From Olavius sp. associated proteobacterium Delta 1 (GTDB lineage: Bacteria > Desulfobacterota > Desulfobacteria > Desulfobacterales > JAFDCJ01), in assembly GCA_902749685.1 (NCBI GenBank), contig CACVKW010001173.1:1-44376 (forward strand): a stretch of 44,376 nucleotides of DNA, read 5' to 3'. A program made the position numbers and the translations under genes. Every line of letters begins with the position of its first letter. Positions within the stretch are counted from its first letter, which is position 1. Below are positions 25,557 through 34,345 of this stretch, in pieces. The notes under the pieces were generated by a model. It saw only the letters and a program-made list of their open reading frames with translations, made no database searches and was not told the origin of the DNA.

Positions 25557-26858
25557 CTACCCCATGGTCGACGGCAGCCAAAGCGCCAGTTGAGGGAATG
25601 CAACAATCAGCACGACTAATAACAGGCATATAATGACGAACGGTAAGACGCCACGAAAAATTTCAGACAGCGGAACTTCGGGTGTGACCCGCTGCATGAC
25701 AAATACATTGAGCCCGATGGGAGGTGTCAACATGGCAATTTCCATCATGACGGTCATATATATTCCAAACCATACCGGGTCAAAGCCCAGATTGCGGCAG
25801 ATGGGAAAAACCAGGGGCAAGGTCAGAATCAACATGCCGAAAGTATCCAGAACAGCACCCAGCAGAAGAAACATGATCGAAAACAGAAAAATAACGCTGT
25901 GGGGGCTAACCTGAAGCGAGGCAATATAATTGACCAGGGCCGGCGTCACATCAGTTTGAACCAATAACCGGCTGAACATGACACCGCCGATCAAAATGGC
26001 ATAAATCATGGCGCTGATTTCCCCGGTTTGCCAGAGCGATTCCTTGAGGCGCTTAACCGTCAATCTTCGCATTGCCAGTGCGACTGCCAGAACACCGACC
26101 GCCCCGATGGCCGAGGCTTCGGTGGGGGTAAAGACACCACCGTAAATCCCGCCCAGGACAATAATGAAAATGATGGCGGTCGGCATCAACTTGGTTAAGG
26201 CAGTCAGCCGTTCAGTCCATGAATATACCGGCCCGGCCGGACCTAATTGACGATCCATTAAACATCGGACAACGATCATAGCGCAGAATCCTGCCGCTAA
26301 CAAAATGCCCGGTATCACCCCGGCGATAAACAATTTGCCGATTGAAGTTTCAGTCCAGACGCCATATATTACCATGGGAATGCTGGGCGGAATCATAATG
26401 GCGAGGGTGCCGGCGGAAGCCAGGCTGCCGGTGGCAAGCTGCAGATTGTATTTATATTTTTTCATCTCGGGCATGACCATAATGCCCATGGTGGCAATCG
26501 CCGCCACACTGGATCCGGTGACCGCACCAAACCCGGCCGATGTAAACACGCCGGTTACCGCCAGCCCCCCCGGCAACCGTCCGAACCACTTATGCACAAA
26601 ATCGTAAAGGTCCGATGCAATTTGTGTGTGATAAACCAACTGGCCCATAAATACAAAAAGGGGGACGGCGATCAACAGGAAGTTGGTGCCGGTTTCCCAG
26701 GTGATCATATGGACCTGCATGGCGGTTTGCGGCAACCCCATCAAATAGATATTGCCGGCAGCACCTATCGCCAGAAGCGCCAAGGCGATGGGCACCCCCA
26801 TGAATGTCAGAGCGATCATCAGAATAATGGACAGGATTCCCAGTACAAACGGATCCAT
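25557..26858 (-). CDS. dctM: TRAP transporter large permease
   Basis: ATG 26858 overlaps the dctQ stop by one base (TGATG), so the 27-codon upstream extension is rejected. The 433-residue protein has about 11-12 membrane segments and DctM motifs: GVPIALALLAIGAAGN, VAAIATMGIMVMPEMKKY, TGSLASAGTLAIMIPPSIPMV spread over residues about 138-160, GGIYGGVFTPTEASAIGA and MLTPPIGLNVFVMQRV. It drives Na+- or H+-coupled uptake of a carboxylate-like solute delivered by DctP. Its partner binding protein is frameshifted, so the system may be inactive. Confidence 0.93.
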   Translation of the reverse strand: MDPFVLGILSIILMIALTFMGVPIALALLAIGAAGNIYLMGLPQTAMQVHMITWETGTNFLLIAVPLFVFMGQLVYHTQIASDLYDFVHKWFGRLPGGLAVTGVFTSAGFGAVTGSSVAAIATMGIMVMPEMKKYKYNLQLATGSLASAGTLAIMIPPSIPMVIYGVWTETSIGKLFIAGVIPGILLAAGFCAMIVVRCLMDRQLGPAGPVYSWTERLTALTKLMPTAIIFIIVLGGIYGGVFTPTEASAIGAVGVLAVALAMRRLTVKRLKESLWQTGEISAMIYAILIGGVMFSRLLVQTDVTPALVNYIASLQVSPHSVIFLFSIMFLLLGAVLDTFGMLILTLPLVFPICRNLGFDPVWFGIYMTVMMEIAMLTPPIGLNVFVMQRVTPEVPLSEIFRGVLPFVIICLLLVVLIVAFPQLALWLPSTMG

Positions 26859-27361
26859 CAGTCGGCGTCCTCCTGTGAAGCTCTGAGAAAAGGGAATACC
26901 ATCTGGATTAAAAATTGGGCAGCCAGGATCACACCGCAAATGCCGGCAAAAAGCACAAATGGCCAGTAGGGAATGTCAATCATCTCGGCGCCCTCATTCC
27001 AGCGATACATTTCGACAGTACTTTTCAAGGACTGATAGGTCAGCAGCAAGGCAAAGATAAATCCGCACAGCCCCGCGACCACATCGGTGATACGCTTTGC
27101 CCTGGGACCCATCAACCGGTACAGCATATCCATTCGGATATGACCCTGATTGCCCGTCACATGGGGCAGACTGGCAAAAAAGACAAGTGACAAGGTCAAG
27201 GCACTGACTTCGCTGCCCCATATAAGCGGAGAATTGAAGATATATCGCAGCGATACATCAATGCTCAAAATAACAACCAGGACCGGGATGCTGATAAACA
27301 CGCCGGCCCGATGGATTGCTCTGGCAAATCGGTTGATTAAAGAATTTATTGGAATATACAT
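26858..27361 (-). CDS. dctQ: TRAP transporter small permease
   Basis: The 167-residue protein has four membrane segments and the DctQ hallmark pattern RYIFNSPLIWGSEVS followed by RMDMLYRLM and WPFVLFAGICGVILA. It forms a complex with the large permease, whose start overlaps its stop by one base. The start has GCAGG just upstream. About 150 bases separate it from the frameshifted binding-protein gene. Confidence 0.9.
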   Translation of the reverse strand: MYIPINSLINRFARAIHRAGVFISIPVLVVILSIDVSLRYIFNSPLIWGSEVSALTLSLVFFASLPHVTGNQGHIRMDMLYRLMGPRAKRITDVVAGLCGFIFALLLTYQSLKSTVEMYRWNEGAEMIDIPYWPFVLFAGICGVILAAQFLIQMVFPFLRASQEDAD

Positions 27362-27512
27362 CCTGCGTCAGCCCTGTATTGCGAATTCCTTGAGGCGCGG
27401 AATAAGCTAGTTAAAATTGAATAATGAATATTCGTGGTAGGCGCTTCGAAACTATATTTTTTTAATTCGCATGTTTAATTTGGTGCGCCGGAGGCCTTCC
27501 TTAAATATTCAA

Positions 27513-28678
27513 TCATTTGAAGTCAATGATGCCCGGAACCGGTTTTTCGACAATCAGTTTGAATATCTCATCGCCGTCCATCTTGTTGTATTTTTTAGTC
27601 AATCTTTCAATATCCGCCAGCAGCTCACGGGCCGGCAAGCCTTTGGCCTCATACTTTTCAGCCCATTGATCAAGAACCGGTTTCATGGCAGCTCTCCAAC
27701 GATCGAGTTCTTCAGGCGGCAGTGTAATCATCTCAACGCCGTTTTTTTTATAGATTTCCATGGCCTTGGTGTGGAAGTCAACCCCGACGCGCTTGGCAAC
27801 GGCATATGCCATGCGCTGCTGAAAGCCATAAAAGGTTTGTTTCAGGTCTTTTGGCAGGGAATCAAAAGCTTGCTGGTTGATGCAGGTGTCGATATGCTGG
27901 GCGGATATATTCAAGGTTGTGTGGTATTTGGCAAGTTCATAAATCTTAAACGGCACAAAGCCCGGATCAACCCATAATACGGCGTCCACGATGCCTTGCT
28001 GAAACGAGGCATAAATATCCGGATAGAATTGTTGACAATCACAGCACCCAGCGCCTTAGCGGCCAGGGGATCAAAACCCTGGGCAATGATTTTGAGACCC
28101 TGCATGTCCTCCAGTTTGCGGATCGGTTTGCGGCTCATAATATCAGCGGCTCCCACCAGGACCATATATCCGAAATACACATCTCTATTTTCAAATTCCG
28201 GTTTAAAATACTTGGGAGCCAGTTCGGCCACAATACGCACACCTGCCAACGGATTACTCGGTGTTACAAATGGAAGTTCGAAAGCTTTGGTGAATGGAAA
28301 ACCGCGTGCTTCATGGGCCACGAAGCAGGTCGCATAATCGGTGATGTGAGAGCGCACCGCTTTGAAGCCGTCTTTGGCGCCGTGCAGCGAACCGGCACCG
28401 TATTCCTTGAAAATCAGTTTACCGTTAGTGGATTTTTCCTGCCAGGATAGCCCGGCCCGCCAGACCGGCGGCACCAGGGAGGCGGGCGGAGACGGGTGCG
28501 AAAACTTCAAATTAAAGGCTTTGCCGTCGTAAGTGACTTGTGGTTCGGCTGCCGGAATCTTGTGTTCGAACCAGTTATCAACTTCATCGGCGTTAACCAC
28601 CTGAACACATATAAAAGCCAATACCGCTATAATACTGGCAAAACAAATAGATGATTTGATGAACTTTTTTTGATGCAT
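27513..28678 (-). pseudogene. dctP: TRAP transporter substrate-binding protein, frameshifted
   Basis: The first half (from ATG 28678, behind AAGGAAGGAGAAAATAC) has a signal peptide and FNLKFSHPSPPASL, FKEYGAGSLHGA, ELPFVTPSNP and LKIIAQGFDPLAAKALGAV. At about 28025-28030 the good frame ends after VIVNN, and the other frame continues YPDIYASFQQGIVDAVLWVD through LPPEELDRWRAAMKPVLD to the stop at 27513. Together they make one normal DctP of about 385 residues, so one base is missing (or two extra). It could be a true mutation or an assembly error. The substrate is probably an organic acid, given the family, but cannot be named. Confidence 0.88.
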
Positions 28679-28813
28679 GTATTTTCTCCTTCCTTTTTTT
28701 TAAGGCCAGACTGAGGAACCCCCTTCTGTCCACTGGATTAGCGATTTCAAACTTAGCTGGTAACTAGCAAACTATTACCCAATATCAAAAAGCTCCCTGT
28801 TGGGGAATCATTT

Positions 28814-29239
28814 CTAATCAGGGCGGGAAATCGAACTTTTAAAGCTGTTCTCGTGAAGCCCCTTGCCCAGTCTAGCTACCAGGCAGTTGTCAACGGCTTT
28901 ACGAATGGTTTTTTCATATTTTTCAGGAAAATTATGGGGCAATTCGATACTTAATAAAACTTTTGATTGATCTGTTTGCTTGGCATGCCAATCCACAATC
29001 TGTCTGATTCTAAACCCATCAGTCGGTATGCTGCGTTTCCGGCAAAATGCCAGAATATCCATAGATGCTCACAGCGCAAAGGCTGAAAAGAGGATATTGG
29101 CCGGTCCCATTGTCTTGCGTTTGATGCCATCTTCTTCGATGTACTCGGTAATGATCGAGCAGTCATCTGTCGTGATCTTAATTTGGTTATTTTCGATAAA
29201 GTTGATTTCAAAATCAGCATGTCGATCGTCTTTGCTCAT
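28814..29239 (-). CDS. OsmC/YhfA-like protein with predicted selenocysteine at the peroxidatic position
   Basis: Translation starts at ATG 29239 directly after AAGGAGGTCTT. The frame runs 56 codons to TGA (29071-29069) and then continues, with no other stop, to 28814, giving 141 residues, normal for OsmC. Before the TGA: MGPANILFSAFAL; after it: ASMDILAFCRKR. In YhfA-type OsmC proteins this is the LLAALxxC(T/S)xMD motif, so the TGA is precisely at the conserved reactive Cys. The second family Cys is present in DNCLVARLG. Downstream of the TGA a 7-bp stem (29055-29049 with 29043-29037) closes a 5-base loop, 20 bases after the TGA, as expected for a bacterial SECIS, though the loop AUUUU lacks the usual G. 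Role: thiol/selenol-dependent reduction of organic hydroperoxides. Alternative: nonsense pseudogene. Confidence 0.78.
29037..29055 (-). promoter_or_regulatory. Candidate SECIS-like hairpin
   Basis: On the transcript, UUCUGGC pairs with GCCGGAA around loop AUUUU, beginning 13 bases after the in-frame UGA. Stem strength and distance fit a bacterial SECIS read by SelB; the lack of a G in the loop is a weakness. Confidence 0.45.
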
Positions 29240-29432
29240 AAGACCTCCTTGAGAATGAATTTAATACCTGGAATTTTTACCAACATTCAGGCGATAGTAT
29301 AAAACAATTGAAAAACATCCGGGGTTTCGGGCCAACACATCCCCAAAAAAGATATGGCCGGATGGGGGGAGTTTGATGCCGGTGTCTGAAAAATAATCTT
29401 CGCTCGTACAAATCCGCTTTGTCGGGGGATGA

Positions 29433-30863
29433 TCAATCCGATCGCTTCTGCCGGGTATGGTAGTGGTAGAGGTGGCGAAGCGCTCTTGCCGCCCGCCTGG
29501 CCGATGGAAAAGCCGGAATACCGGCCCTGCAAAATTTGGCCCTTAAACGTGCCCCCATATCAGCGAGTTCCGGATCGCCGCCATCCGAGTCGATGGTGAA
29601 AACAGTTGGTTTGACAATTTGCCGGTTTTTTAAATAGGCGATGGTCTCCGGCGTTGGATCGGCAAGGTCCGGGAAATGGTATGCCATTCTGGGAATGAGC
29701 CGATCTACGACGATTATGGATATCGCGGAATCTTTGTAACCCAGCTCCAGCACCTGCGCCAGGTAATCTGCATCGATAAAGGTCCGCCACATGTCAAGCG
29801 GGTTTCCGGCTATCGATCCGGCGGTGGGCACACTGCGGCTCAGGAAATCCATAGTGGGTTCGGATAACGGTGGAACTTCGAATCCCTGCCGGTTGAATGT
29901 ATCACTGTTGGCCACGCTGTTGCCTCCCCCACCCCCGATGAGAAATACGCCATGGCCGGCCGGTGCGGTCAGCAGGCTGAAGGCCATGATGGCGTCAACG
30001 CATTCGTTCATCGAGCGCACCCGGGTCACACCGGTCTGGCGGTAAAAGGCTTGCCACAGTTTTTGTGACCCCGACATGGCTCCGGTATGCGATGCCGCCG
30101 TGGCTGCCCCGGCCTGACTTTCTCCCCCTTTCCACAAGATAACCGGTTTTTTTTGATTCGCCGCTTTTGCGATCTGCAACAGTTTACGGGCATCTTTAAC
30201 ACTCTCAAGGTACATGGCAATAACACGGATATCTTTATCTTCGGCCAGGATTTCAAGAAAATCCGTACTGTCGAGAACAGCTGCGTTCCCGAAACTGACC
30301 GCCTTATCAACCCCGATACCGAGCGAGGACGTATACTCGGTCAGACGCTGGGTCAGACCGCCGCTTTGCGATATAATCCCGACCGACCCACTCAACCCCG
30401 GTATCGCCCCCCAGGCGGTTAATCCCGCAGATGGACAATAGGGTCCCATACAATTCGGACCGATGACTTTGAGGCCCTTATCCTTGGCAATGGCAACGAT
30501 CTGTTCCTCCAGCAGCTTGCCTTCCTCCAGACCTGATTCTCTAAAACCAGAAGTAAGAATGTGGACATGAAGTAAACCAATACTAGCGCAGTCTTCAAGG
30601 ATCCCGGGAACAAGCCTGGCAGCAACACACACAATGGCCAGATCGGGCACCACCGGCAGGGACTTCAGGTCCGGATAAGCCTTGAGTCCCCTTATCTCTT
30701 GGGCCTTGGGGTTGATTGGATACAGTATACCGGGAAACCCGCCTTCCTGGAGCTTCATCAAAAAGCTGGTGCCGCCGAATTTATAATCACCCGTCGAAAC
30801 ACCGATGACGGCCACATGCACCGGATTGAATATTTTCTGAACATCTGTCTGGCTTAAAGTCAT
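29433..30863 (-). CDS. Acyl-CoA synthetase (ADP-forming) alpha subunit-like protein
   Basis: The 476-residue product has an N-terminal CoA-binding Rossmann domain (VAVIGVSTGDYKFGG, YPINPKA) and succinyl-CoA-ligase-like domains with IGPNCMG, GSVGIISQSGG, SFGNAAVLDSTDF and the ASHTGAMSGS loop whose His259 fits the phosphorylated His of this family. It would interconvert an acyl-CoA and a free acid with ADP/ATP. The ATP-grasp beta domain is neither fused nor adjacent, so it must come from elsewhere or the protein is a lone subunit. Nearby genes are OsmC-like and a TRAP transporter, suggesting a carboxylic-acid uptake and activation set; this is inference. Confidence 0.87.
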   Translation of the reverse strand: MTLSQTDVQKIFNPVHVAVIGVSTGDYKFGGTSFLMKLQEGGFPGILYPINPKAQEIRGLKAYPDLKSLPVVPDLAIVCVAARLVPGILEDCASIGLLHVHILTSGFRESGLEEGKLLEEQIVAIAKDKGLKVIGPNCMGPYCPSAGLTAWGAIPGLSGSVGIISQSGGLTQRLTEYTSSLGIGVDKAVSFGNAAVLDSTDFLEILAEDKDIRVIAMYLESVKDARKLLQIAKAANQKKPVILWKGGESQAGAATAASHTGAMSGSQKLWQAFYRQTGVTRVRSMNECVDAIMAFSLLTAPAGHGVFLIGGGGGNSVANSDTFNRQGFEVPPLSEPTMDFLSRSVPTAGSIAGNPLDMWRTFIDADYLAQVLELGYKDSAISIIVVDRLIPRMAYHFPDLADPTPETIAYLKNRQIVKPTVFTIDSDGGDPELADMGARLRAKFCRAGIPAFPSARRAARALRHLYHYHTRQKRSD

Positions 30864-31024
30864 ATCTCAAATCAGGTTTGCTTGTCTTGCTGAAGTTGGA
30901 TCAGGCATAATTCCAGTATGTCCGGGTTCGATTATTACAGGAACTTCAGATTTAATTCAAGCAATCCATTGATGGGATAAATATTGTGATATAAAATGAA
31001 ATGTCAGGTAGAGATAAGGGCTGT

Positions 31025-31219
31025 CTATTGCTGATAGGACGGTAATGACGTGTCGGCATTTGTGCGACGTTCGCAACCCGACCTTCTTTCCGGCACATAG
31101 GCCGTATATGAGTAGCACCGCCGTTCAATGCCAAAACGTCTCTCATCACCATCCCCTGTTAGGGGGAACACTTCATCGATTTCTTCTATTTCACCTTCAG
31201 GCTTGCGGCCGGTATTCAT
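31025..31219 (-). CDS. Small Arg/Glu-rich hypothetical protein
   Basis: The ATG at 31219 with GGAAAGG upstream is preferred over ATG 31291, which lacks a ribosome binding site. The 64-residue product has an acidic first half (EGEIEEIDEVFP) and a second half with two copies of an ERRxGxERR-like motif (DERRFGIERR and PERRSGCERR). I do not recognise a characterised family. It is transcribed alone. Confidence 0.55.
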   Translation of the reverse strand: MNTGRKPEGEIEEIDEVFPLTGDGDERRFGIERRCYSYTAYVPERRSGCERRTNADTSLPSYQQ

Positions 31220-31291
31220 CGGGATTGACCTTTCCGGATAAAATGATTTCAGGATTCGAATTCGTTTATCTCGAAAATTATTTATATACAT

Positions 31292-31833
31292 ATTTTATTC
31301 TGCATGTCAGTGGTACTAACATGATAAGGGAGGTAACGCCATTCAGTTTCTGAAATTTTTCATTGCCAAAGCATTAAAAAATTAATATTTCAATTTGTCA
31401 AGTATTAATGCAATAAATATTGCAGCAATTATGTTTGATTTGCGCCACTATATTTTTTTTTGCCCGCGGCATGATCGTGGGGTATTCAAGATTTTCATTA
31501 ACTGCAGTACCGTAATCACGGAATAGAAGCAGGCAATAGAAATGGTTACACTGCAAGATGAAGTGATCATCCAAGTAAGGAAAAAGGCAGATAAAAGGTT
31601 GAATGTGGGATGATGGACTTTCTCAGGCGGATTTAAAGTTTTCCTGCCAAGGGGCCGATATAAAAGATCAGGCCAACCGTAAAAAAATCCGACACCCTTG
31701 TCGATCGTACATACCGTCTAAACTCAAAGTTCCGGGCCTATTGAACCCGCCTTAGGATCACCGCGAAGGGGTGATTTTGAAATCCTGGGCTGTATTGTAT
31801 GTAAAAATTGATATATAGGAGTTATCTGACAGT
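31292..31833. other. Intergenic region upstream of the HDOD gene
   Basis: About 540 bases, AT-rich in the first half. ATCACC-GCGAAG-GGGTGAT followed by TTTT (about 31757-31779) forms a small terminator-like hairpin in the plus direction. No gene or remnant recognised. Confidence 0.45.
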
Positions 31834-33492
31834 TTGCTAAATTCAAATGACCCATCATTATTAGAAAGTGCTGACGATAGGGCCGCCGTTATTTCAAGAA
31901 GTGCTGAAACAATCGTTCGAAACCAATCGAAAAGTTTAAGCCCGGGTGAGGCACTATTGAACAGCATCAGCCACGATACGGATTTTCCGACCTTTTCGAA
32001 GCACATTATTGAAATCAATCGTCAGATCTCTTCACGCTCGAAGTACTCGTCGGCCTCAGACCTATCCAATGCGATTCTCAAGGATTATGCTCTCACCGGC
32101 AAATTGCTGAAGCTGGTCAACTCCGCCTTTTACAGTGTAACCGCCGGCAAAGTCACCACCATCACCAGGGCGGTGGTTTTACTCGGCTATGAAACAGTGC
32201 GGCTGGCAGCAACCAGCCTCATGCTTTTCGATCTTATGAAAAGCAAATCCTCAGCGGTAGAGTTGAAGGAAGCTTTCGTCAAAGCGTTCTGGAGCGGTTT
32301 GATTGCAAAGGATGCAGCCGGTGCCATGTCGGTAGATGATAATGAGGAAGCTTTTATCTGTGCCATGCTTCACAATCTGGGAAAGCACATTGTTCTGCTC
32401 TACCTGCCGGATAAGTGGAATGAAATGTCAAATCTGATTTCAAACCAAAGTTTCAGTAAAGCCCGGGCTTCTAGAGCAGTACTGGGTATTTCATTGGAGA
32501 ATCTGGGCATCGCGGTGGCGAAGCGATGGAAATTCCCCGCTGAAATCATTAATAGTATGGAGCGACTCTCGGGTAAGGATTTGCAGAATGATACGGGAAA
32601 AGTTGACATGTTGCAGGCCTTGTCCAATTTCTCAAATGAAATGTGCAGCATTATCAATAATACAAATGGGATAAAACGTAAGGAGTCCTTATTGGAACTG
32701 GCCAACCAGTATCAGAATCATGTCCCCCTTTCCCCCAAGCAGCTTTCCAGTATGATTGTTGCCTCCCTGGAACAAGTGAAGAAGCATGCGGATTTGATCG
32801 ACATTGACATTGAACACTCAAAATTTTTGCAGCGCCTGACCGTCGGCGCTCAAGGACAGCAACTCGATCAAAAAGACCAATATCTCGACCGTGATTTGAA
32901 TCCGGAGGTCTCAAAAGTGCTTGTGGACGGCCGCTCGAACCCTGACGCTTCAGATGAGCGGCTGAATGACGCTAAACAAGCCAATCCGGTTGAGGTGATT
33001 CTCAGCGGGATACAGGATATGTCTGCGGCTATGGTGGGTGAATTTGAGGTCAATGATATCGCCCTTATGGCCCTGGAGTCCATGTACCGGGGACTCGCTT
33101 TCAATCGGGTGGTTTTCTTCACGATGCGAAGGGACAGAAAACAGCTGGAAGCCCGTTTAGGTTTTGGCGCGGACATTGAACATATCGTCAACCAGCTATG
33201 CTTTGAAACCAAGGGAGCCGCAAATATCTTTAATATCGCCCTGGCCAAGGGCAAAGATCTCATTATTGAGGATACCGACAAACAGCACGTAAACGAACTG
33301 ATCCCCCATTGGTTCCGACAAAAGATCAATACACCGGCCTTTATCTTTCTGCCGATCACCTATGACAATACCTGTCTGGGTGCCTTCTATGCCGATCGCG
33401 AAGTTGCCGGTCCGCCCCTCCGAGCTGGCCAGTACAAATTTGTAACCATGCTTCGCAACCAGTTGATTCTGGCCATCAAGTACCGAACATAA
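31834..33492 (+). CDS. HDOD domain signalling protein with C-terminal GAF-like domain
   Basis: A TTG start at 31834 follows AGGAG at good distance; the next ATG would cut into the domain. The 552-residue protein has an HDOD domain at about 45-240 (FPTFSKHIIEINRQIS, LSNAILKDYALTGKLLKLVNSAFY, VLLGYETVRL, AMLHNLGKH). HDOD domains resemble HD hydrolases but lack the full metal site and usually act in signalling by protein interaction. Residues about 390-552 resemble a GAF sensor domain (LESMYRGLAFNRVVFFTMR, CLGAFYADREV). No membrane segment. It is a single gene with no obvious partner. Confidence 0.85.
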   Translation: MLNSNDPSLLESADDRAAVISRSAETIVRNQSKSLSPGEALLNSISHDTDFPTFSKHIIEINRQISSRSKYSSASDLSNAILKDYALTGKLLKLVNSAFYSVTAGKVTTITRAVVLLGYETVRLAATSLMLFDLMKSKSSAVELKEAFVKAFWSGLIAKDAAGAMSVDDNEEAFICAMLHNLGKHIVLLYLPDKWNEMSNLISNQSFSKARASRAVLGISLENLGIAVAKRWKFPAEIINSMERLSGKDLQNDTGKVDMLQALSNFSNEMCSIINNTNGIKRKESLLELANQYQNHVPLSPKQLSSMIVASLEQVKKHADLIDIDIEHSKFLQRLTVGAQGQQLDQKDQYLDRDLNPEVSKVLVDGRSNPDASDERLNDAKQANPVEVILSGIQDMSAAMVGEFEVNDIALMALESMYRGLAFNRVVFFTMRRDRKQLEARLGFGADIEHIVNQLCFETKGAANIFNIALAKGKDLIIEDTDKQHVNELIPHWFRQKINTPAFIFLPITYDNTCLGAFYADREVAGPPLRAGQYKFVTMLRNQLILAIKYRT

Positions 33493-33560
33493 ACCCTTAA
33501 AGTTTTCTTAAAAAAATGATTACGCAGTTTTTGACGGGATTTTGCATCCGGGTCTAATGG

Positions 33561-33779
33561 CTATTTAGTCTGTCTGCTGTATATCTTTAACAACAAAAGT
33601 ATGGCTGGAATCAAATGGAAGAATAGATCGAAAATGTCCGTCGGCCTGGTCAGCGTACCATTTTTTAGCATGATCAATTTTTCCAATACATGCGGCACTG
33701 GCCTAAACGGCGCAAGGATCATTAGAACGGCAACGAGGATGAGAACTGAATAAGGAATTTTATCAAGAAAAGTCCGCAT
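33561..33779 (-). CDS. Small two-helix membrane protein
   Basis: A 72-residue protein with membrane segments at about 9-24 and 51-66, with motifs IPYSVLILVAVLMILAPF, PHVLEKLIML and GTLTRPTDIFDLFFH. I recognise it as a common small family often labelled RND transporter in bacterial genomes, although it is far too small to be one. Function unknown. The ribosome binding site is weak. Confidence 0.75.
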   Translation of the reverse strand: MRTFLDKIPYSVLILVAVLMILAPFRPVPHVLEKLIMLKNGTLTRPTDIFDLFFHLIPAILLLLKIYSRQTK

Positions 33780-34345
33780 AGTTAATAAATGCGTCGATGA
33801 GCAATGTTATAAATGTTCTATTCATTTTTTAGATCCATGGCTTTGGGGATCAATTTTGACAGTTTTTCCGGGCATGTTGATATAGATGGCAAGGACAACC
33901 ACCCCCTCGTGGCAATCATGGCAGTGCCAAACCCGCTATTCCAATATTGTTGTCGAAAGACATCTCAAAGTCGAAATAGGGCGTCGTGGCCGCCGGTTCG
34001 CAGATCCAGAACTTTTTAAGATCCCCGGTCGATGTTTATTTGCGTTATGGGTTGTTTATCCCATAAACCGTATTATTTTTCAACCAAATGCAACCCGAAG
34101 GTACCCGATATTCCACCCCTTCAAAGGCGGATTTTCGACAGGCATTGTTCCATCAATTTCCGCCGGCGGATGAGCGAAGCGAACTAATTTGGGGTACCCA
34201 TATCAACCCTGATTCACTTTAAAGCATATTATCTTTTCATTGATCACACCCAAAAATTATAGCTTGAATGCAAATCGATTCCAGACTATGTATGCATTGG
34301 ATTTCTAGGGACCACAAAATTAACGGATTTTAGATAGTTTACCAA
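33780..34345. other. Intergenic region with a dispersed repeat core
   Basis: About 565 bases with only short unlikely frames. ATGAGCGAAGCGAA at 34170-34183 matches the insert at 14604-14617. ATGGG...CCCAT at about 34047-34064 forms a small palindrome. I see no recognisable gene. Confidence 0.45.

Noticed and set aside
28951..29220. An 89-residue minus-strand frame overlapping the OsmC-like gene
   Set aside because: Wrong frame; the OsmC frame through the TGA explains the same bases with a strong ribosome binding site and family motifs.
33813..34173. Two overlapping plus-strand frames of 68 and 95 codons upstream of the CDF gene
   Set aside because: Composition is not protein-like, no family motif is visible, and one runs through the dispersed GAGCGAAGCGAA repeat.
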